From: Heliocidaris erythrogramma
Lineage: Eukaryota > Echinodermata > Echinoidea > Camarodonta > Echinometridae
Direction of reading: 5' to 3'
Assembly (NCBI GenBank): GCA_025617745.1
Contig: CM046870.1
Coordinates: forward strand, 26,455,501-26,519,500
DNA length: 64,000 nucleotides
The notes below the pieces were generated by a model. That model was not told the origin of the DNA and ran no database searches. It saw only the letters and a list, made by a program, of their open reading frames with translations. This document shows positions 57,623 through 64,000 of the stretch, piece after piece. Every line of letters starts with the position of its first letter. The stretch's first letter is position 1. A program made the translations under genes and the position numbers.

Positions 57623-60149
57623 AAGATAACAAAAACCCCTCCTCAAACAGGGCGGCATCCATTAGGCAAAGTTTTTAACACGATGTTTATTAATCCTTTG
57701 GGAGGGCTCGGGGAGTCGAAATATACATACAAATGCAAAATATTTCGCAGTTTAAAAGAACAACCAATTTTTCACATACATCTGCGTCACGTTAATTCAG
57801 ACAAATGGACATAAACGCTCGGGGCAAAGCATTACGTTATGCTCACATCAGCAAATCAGCTAAACGTAAGAGGCATGACCAAAATAAAAAAACAAGAAAT
57901 GGAGAAAAATGACTGGATTTAATCTAATCGTCATGCTGTATCTTAACGGAGTACAAATATCTCGCGGTAATGGCTAAACAGAAATAGGGTATCTATCATA
58001 TATTGACATTAAAGATTCTTCTCGACTCTTCCTACGTATACTGCCTAGCCGAGTAATCATTACCCTCCTTCGCGAGGTTACACGACGAAGAAGAGCTAGA
58101 GTTACGAAGCTATAGGCTGCTTCCAGGTGAAGTTGGTTTTCACTGCTGCCAATGAATTGAGTTATACTGAGTATGAAGTAACTAAACTAACATATGGTGG
58201 GGGAAATAACTTGAGATTAGTCTACTTTATCCGGGCTCGGTGCACCACTTTCATTAACAACAAGGGAGCATAACACAGTTACATTATAACGGGTAAAACC
58301 TTCTGCACCTGAATATGTCTATAGCACGAACTGTAAATCTCAAGTCTGACTAGAGATTTACAGTTCGTGCTATAGACATATTCGTCTTGTTTCTCCGCAA
58401 AAATGGTCTTTTATTCTTATTACATTATACAATTTCCCATACAAACTCTGATGTCGCGTAAGGCATTGTTACGTTGAATAAGCATTAGGCGAGACACATA
58501 AGAGAGATAGAATCATACATTAAGTTTGACAAGAGGATAGTGAAAAGAAAAGGGAAAACCCCGAGGGTCAGATAATGTTGTTATGGAGATTAATAGTGGT
58601 GATCCATAAGAAAACTTCTTGTTCAAAACAAAAATTATGAGTGTCTGGGTGTGCGTGGTGTGTGTGTGTGTAAATAACAACGTCATTATTTAATATTATG
58701 CGGATTCATCCCCCCCCCCCCCCCCCCCCCCCCCCGCCAGAGGATCAGGGATCCACCTCTGTATATGCAAAAGTTAACACTAGCATGAATTTTATGGGCT
58801 GGACCTAACAATGACACGGAGTAAGTTGCTATCTACTCAAGATGACTTTGACTCTAAATTCGTAGGCAGATGATAATGGCACGGAATTCATTGCTGTGTA
58901 CGCAGTTACACTTCCATTTAAACGTTGAACTTGGAATTTGGAATACAAATGTCATGAGAATTGATGAAATTGTTGGAATTAAGATTACCTGATTTTGAAA
59001 TCGGAAAGTAGCCAATAAGCTTAATCAACTTTATTTTGGATGTGTATACATAAGGCCAAATTTAAAAAAAATACATGTTCAGCGTCCTGCCTTTTTGCAA
59101 AAAAAAGGAAAGACGCCCTTTTTTTTTTCCTTTTTTTTCCAAAATGGCCGACCGACCCATTTATCCAAAACAACCGGTCGGGCTATTTTTCCAAGATGGC
59201 CGCCATTTTTCTGCGCTGTAAACCGGCTTATTTTATTTTCATGCTACGCAGTATTAGCAGGAGCATCGTGCTTTCACTCGCAATTTACACCACACTGATC
59301 ATTGTGTGGAGATCAGAGCAGCAGAATCCTTTTCCCGAAAAAATCATGAAATTTACACTTTTGGGGGGTTTTACACACAAAAAAAAAAAAAAAAAAAAGC
59401 AGGCGGCCTCCAAAAAGGAAGCGGGCGGGGACGCTAAACATGTATTTTTTTTTATTTGGCCTAACGTGGTGCATAAGGATATTGACTGCAATGACGTGTA
59501 GTAATTTTCTTCTTTTTTTTCAATACAAAACCATTCAGTTTTTTCAGGGTTTTACAGGATTTCTTGCGAATGACAACTCCTGGCTATTACCCTTATTAGT
59601 ACACCTTGAGCATATTCTTTGCTATAAACATTTTTATAAATCAATATGAATCTTATAAGATGTTTCTTTCTAAATTAATAACGACATTAAAGCTTCTATA
59701 GCCACACCATTCAGGCGAGTTAAATGTTTGTGTGCTATAGAGAATCTGATAATCACTCTGTCTACGGCATAGGCCATGTTTCACGATGTGTTCAAAGTGA
59801 TAGGTATGCTCTTCTCAACGTTAAACATTTACCATGTTTACGGGAGATAATTACAGTGTCGAACGACGAGCAAAATGCTTCTTACTATCGGACACTTAAG
59901 AATGTCTCTCACTTTGGTGGCCCCTTAAAGTCAATGCTATCATCTGAAAGTACTATCATCAAGCAATAACTTTCTCCCCTATCACCGGATGTTTGCCGAT
60001 GCGCGTTTTTCTTCGTAGACGAAATTGGCGAAGATACCATTTTTTTACCATCAGGAAAACTTCTAAGAGGTTCGGAAATATTTTCTTATCGTTCTTGTTC
60101 CTGAATATATAATTAATCAATTGTTAATTGACAAGTCAAAAGGTATCCA
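57000..60149. other. Gene-poor interval downstream of the GPCR
   Basis: Contains C tracts (57512-57527, 58710-58735), (CA)n at 57590-57617, a GGATCC-bearing fragment at 58740 and the perfect hairpin at 58311-58383. No exon or RNA gene could be supported. The GPCR 3' UTR should begin here on the minus strand. Confidence 0.5.
58311..58383. repeat. Perfect 31-bp hairpin with 11-nt loop
   Basis: The arms 58311-58341 and 58353-58383 are exact inverse complements beginning GAATATGTCTATAGCACGAA. The stem length and loop resemble a small-RNA precursor, but a young foldback element is as likely. Confidence 0.75.
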
Positions 60150-61247
60150 TTAACGTGACTGGCGGCGAGCGTTCAAGTATCTTACAGATCGAAGGAATTC
60201 CGACTGTTCTGGAATTTTGTTGCACTTACAGGTTAGCATATATCTAAAGACCAGTTTGAAGTTCGGATGCTTCGTGGCGTAGATAATAGGATTTACACAG
60301 CTATTACAAAGCAAGATGGCTGCCGTCCACGGTATAGCCGGGTCGCTTGGCGGTATCATAAGCGCTACTCCGTAGGGTGTGATACAGACTAAAAAGGCCA
60401 GGACTACGTAAAATAAGTTCTTAGTAATCTCCACCTGTCGTCTGCTCAAGCGAAGTTGCTGCTGACTGGATTGTCGCTTCAAACTGGCATGCATGGAGGT
60501 AGAAGAGCCCTCCGCTTGCTCGGTCATCGCCTTCATGTGGCGCTTGACGTGGAGGTACACTTTTACGTAACAAACAATAATTAGTACGAGTGGGACTGGG
60601 TAGAAGATCAGGGTCTGCAGAACGCTGTAGTAGTCCGAGAGCGGGTGCGTGGTCTTGTGCGAGCACGTACTGTATTTATCGGCATATCCAAGCTCTCCTA
60701 GTCCGATCATCGGGGGAATTAGCGCGACCAGGAACGGCACAGACCAGATAGCAAGAATCATGAAGGTTAGATTGATGGGAGTATAGACTCTTCGAAAAGC
60801 ATTCAAACTCTGTGTGATCACAAGCCATCGGTTGATAGCAATGGTGGCCAGCGTGAAGAGACTGCACCCTACGCACGTAAAACTCACCAGCGCGACCACC
60901 ACGCAGACCCACTCTGGCAAAGGCCATCCATCCCGACTGAGAAGCGCCACCGCATTCCACGGGATCGTCATGCCCGTCAGTAAATCGGCAACAGCAAGGT
61001 TTACAACGAAGATGTTCGTCACCGTTCGAAGTTTCCGACATAAAATGACGCCTAGGACGACCATGCTGTTGCCGAAGATTCCTAATGTGGCGATGATGAT
61101 GAAGAAAACGGATAGAACAACCCGCTGAGTGTAGTCGTCGAATTTGAACGTTCTCCACGACACGACGGGTTGCATTGTAGATGTTTGATAGTGTTCCTCT
61201 GTTGGAGGCACGCTCGCATCGGATAAATAGCTCATGCCCTCATCCAT
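60150..61247 (-). CDS. Class A (rhodopsin-like) GPCR, orphan
   Basis: An intact single-exon ORF of 365 aa with seven hydrophobic segments. Signatures: GN in TM1 (Asn60), LAVADLL in TM2 (Asp88), Cys115 at the top of TM3 and Cys195 in loop 2 for the conserved disulfide, NRW (139-141) in place of DRY, FYP in TM5 (Pro217), FLVCITPYG in TM6 (Pro291, with Ile in place of the usual Trp of CWxP), and NPIIY (319-323) in TM7. Loop 3 is basic and Ser/Gln-rich; the tail has a CKC near 340-342, a possible palmitoylation site. The N-terminus has no N-glycosylation sequon. NRW plus the TM6 change recalls melatonin/GPR84/moody-type receptors, but I cannot assign a ligand. An in-frame TAG 24 nt upstream (TAG CTG GAT...) supports the start. 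Confidence 0.92.
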   Translation of the reverse strand: MDEGMSYLSDASVPPTEEHYQTSTMQPVVSWRTFKFDDYTQRVVLSVFFIIIATLGIFGNSMVVLGVILCRKLRTVTNIFVVNLAVADLLTGMTIPWNAVALLSRDGWPLPEWVCVVVALVSFTCVGCSLFTLATIAINRWLVITQSLNAFRRVYTPINLTFMILAIWSVPFLVALIPPMIGLGELGYADKYSTCSHKTTHPLSDYYSVLQTLIFYPVPLVLIIVCYVKVYLHVKRHMKAMTEQAEGSSTSMHASLKRQSSQQQLRLSRRQVEITKNLFYVVLAFLVCITPYGVALMIPPSDPAIPWTAAILLCNSCVNPIIYATKHPNFKLVFRYMLTCKCNKIPEQSEFLRSVRYLNARRQSR

Positions 61248-61304
61248 GATTGTTATTCCAATCAGATCCAGCTAATCCGAAAGTGTTCTCGTCCCCAAAG
61301 CAAT
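61248..61304 (-). other. GPCR 5' UTR segment with a splice acceptor
   Basis: On the minus strand TTATATTTCTTTACAG|ATTG puts a strong acceptor 57 nt before the GPCR start codon. This suggests a non-coding first exon further upstream (higher coordinates) and an intronless coding region. Confidence 0.6.
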
Positions 61305-64000
61305 CTGTAAAGAAATATAAACATGAAGCTAATTAACAGGATCATAGGCTAGTTGTCAGGTTTCATGAGTCATTATGTTATTCCTTTCATTGGTTATCCA
61401 TTTCATTGTTTTTCACGCGCTTGAAATGTATATAATTATAGGCTAACATGTAAATGACGAATCTCATTAAATCAAAATAATGAAATCAAATCAAAACATT
61501 GACGGGTTTGCTGCCAACACCTAAGTCAGTCTTCAAAGTGGACTAATCCAGGCCAGGTTTGAACCCCGACTTGTTGGATCAAGTTGAGTTAGTCCAGTGA
61601 TTTATGGAGCGCAAAGTATAAACCTCTTCTCTCTCTCTCTCCCTCTCTCTCTCTCTTCCCTGCCCCCTAGCTCTCACATTACGCGACATCACAGTCCTTT
61701 CTTGTGAAACACAATCAATATTATCATTGCGGCACCACCCTAATCAAATCTTTGCTATTGTGGTTAAACGAAACAATTTACGGAACCACTTCCAGGTATT
61801 AAGCTAATGAATCAATATCGATCACATTGAGTTTATTTCAAGAATATTTGTCTGCATATAAATGAATTAAGGCTATTATTAGAATCATAATAGCTTCCCT
61901 CGATGAGAGGCCACTTTGAGCGATACCGATTTCGTTTTACCGTAGACATAGTATAGTGTATAAAATAAAATTTTCTGCGAGAATAACGATTTCAAATGGA
62001 TAGCGCTGTTGCGTGTGTGTGGGTGTGTGGGTGTGTGTGTGTGTGGGGGGGGGGTGTGCGTGCGCTTTAAAAAAAAACATGAAATACCGGGCAAACTTCA
62101 TTTCACGAAATCGGAGTTTGGAGATAGATGATGCAGAACGTCATGCGAGATTTAGTTTCTTTAGACCCAGGGTTTCAATTTATTTTCAAAATTAGATTAT
62201 CGATTCATCCATGATTATATCTTATTTCATTCTTTGCTCGAAACTTTTGTATTGGCTTTCTGTTTATGTGAGCAAAACAATTATCCATATATAAAAACGT
62301 GCAATATAACTTGCATTTTTAGATGATTAGAACGAAATATAAAGTAAGCGAGTAAGAACGAAAGAAAAAACAGAAAGAAAGAAAGAAAGAAAGGAAGGAA
62401 GGAAGATAGGAGGAATAAAATAGAAAGAGAGCAATATTCATCCATTACGCTTCCAGTGTATATTGTTCGTCGTATATCCTGCTATCAATTCTATGTTCAT
62501 GTGAATAAATACTGACCTAATTACTTATGAAACCAAGTCACCTTGCCCAATTTGATGTCAACGTAATTAAGTCAAACCTTGAACTACACAATTTGAAAGT
62601 GCTTATCATCATCGGTGAATGGAATGCAAATGAGCGAAAAGAAAACCAAACATCAACTGTGTAGTGGTAGAACAACAACAAAAATATTGACTATTTTAAC
62701 GCGACAGTCAAAAGAGTAATTTTGACAGCTGTCAGGATCCTAAATTACACAGAAATGGTGAAACATAAATATGCGAGCCATGACCCCCCCCCCCCCCCCC
62801 CCCCCCAGAATGTTAAAAGGAAGTTGCAGTTGCGACGCAATTTTATATCAACATTATTCGGATGATTACCTCGACATTCTGTCAGAAAACAATGAGTTTC
62901 AATCTAAGGGGCAGGGGCAGTTGCCCCGAATAATATCAAAATTAACTGGGTGCATTATCCTACGAACAATGCATTCCCTAATCCTCAAGATAAATGGACG
63001 CCCATTCATGATACAAAATTTTACATATCTAAAGGTGGTTTTCAGTTTGGTTTAATGAACACGGAATACTTAAAACAAACAAACAAACAAACAAACAACA
63101 AACAATTAATTTTAAAAAATATATATATGCCTAGGCAAGCAAACAATGGAAGCTATATGCCTTTCAAGCGCACGCAGATAATATCTTTATGAAATCAAAT
63201 GAAATAAGCCAGAGTATAATAACTTGAATAGTATGACAATCATCCCATCATAATCGCAAGAGATATTACTTCAAAATACAAAATCTGACATTAATTTTAA
63301 GCTCGTAGAGTTAACGCCTGTCTGATATGATGACAAAAACGTGACAGCTTTGCAGTTGGTTTAAGTACGAGCTATAATGCATGAGCCTTCTGAATGTTCG
63401 AGCGATAATTACGGGAATAAAAACAAAATATTTGCACTCATCCTATATTTTTTGCGAAGCATGCTATTTCTAATTCAGAATTCCAAAGAAGAAGCCCCCC
63501 CCCCCCCTCCCCTCCAACGTTTGAACCCTTTTTATGGGTTCTTCCTTAAAAACTTCCTATGTGCCAAGTTTATGTCGTACGTTACATCTGTATATCTATA
63601 CAAAACAAAGTATTCCGGTATACAGTACAGTATCTATAGATGTAGTTGTTTTAACTCTTGTGACATTTAAACAACGCGTCGGTTCACTGCTTTTATGTAA
63701 TCCTGTTTGTAGCTCATATTACACTGAAAGTAGCACCTTACGTTTGACTGACTTTTAAGCCTCGATATTTCCTGACTATCCCGAGATATAATCAACGTGA
63801 GGTGCTCATGCAATAGCTAATTGAACCCTTGACTGCGATTGATATCTGTATAGCAACCCATTTCCTGGGTTGGAACAATGACCCATCGGATTATAGAAAA
63901 ATAAGATAAAATGGTGCAATAATTCGAGTTTTACAGTTGTGACAGTATAGACCCTGCCGTTTTTCTAGAAGAATTGAGGTCTGTTTTTGTTTTTGTCTGT
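61305..64000. other. Gene-free flank upstream of the GPCR
   Basis: Holds (CT)n at 61626-61655, (GT)n with a G tract at 62012-62055, GAAA repeats at 62360-62405, C tracts at 62785 and 63497 and AAAC repeats near 63075. The GPCR promoter and first exon may lie here but I cannot place them. Confidence 0.45.

Noticed and set aside
60421-61158. Alternative ORFs overlapping the GPCR on both strands
   Set aside because: They are out-of-frame or antisense shadows of a seven-helix ORF with clear motifs.

Overview
This window looks like nuclear DNA from a marine invertebrate deuterostome, most likely an echinoderm (sea urchin type). The reasons are a multi-exon actin gene with introns after codons 42, 122 and in codon 205, a single-exon rhodopsin-class receptor, L1/Tx1-like LINEs with poly(A) tails, many small foldback elements, and dozens of long G or C homopolymer tracts. 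Host species is an inference; no rRNA or mitochondrial marker is present. Coding density is very low and most of the window is repeats.

Region by region. (a) 1-2.2 kb: MITEs, including a TTAA-flanked element nested in a hAT-like element. (b) 2.4-13.3 kb, plus strand: one actin gene with a CArG box and TATA box, a probable non-coding first exon and five coding exons (376 aa). It is a divergent actin with an unusual last intron. Intron 2 holds an antisense exon-like ORF. (c) 13.3-21 kb: foldback elements, a 967-bp TIR element, microsatellites and a 189-bp SINE whose 5' end resembles the 7SL/Alu head. (d) 21.7-23 kb and 41.7-43.4 kb, minus strand: two paralogous two-exon genes for secreted cystine-knot proteins that I read as Spaetzle/neurotrophin-like. 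(e) 26.5-31.1 kb: a 5'-truncated LINE interrupted by a 2263-bp Tc1/IS630-like transposon carrying a broken DDE transposase. (f) 33.1-37.6 kb: a satellite array of about 150-bp monomers in about 452-bp higher-order units, with a nuclear-receptor DR1 motif in most monomers. (g) 45.5-52 kb: two more decayed LINEs on the minus strand, one with endonuclease and reverse transcriptase ORFs and a nested MITE. (h) 52-60 kb: microsatellites, hairpins and gene-poor DNA. (i) 60.15-61.3 kb, minus strand: an intact class A GPCR.

The host genes do not form a pathway. The actin is a cytoskeletal gene with SRF-type promoter signals, the two cystine-knot genes look like a dispersed tandem duplication of a secreted ligand family, and the GPCR is a separate receptor gene. 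The transposable elements explain nearly all other ORFs.
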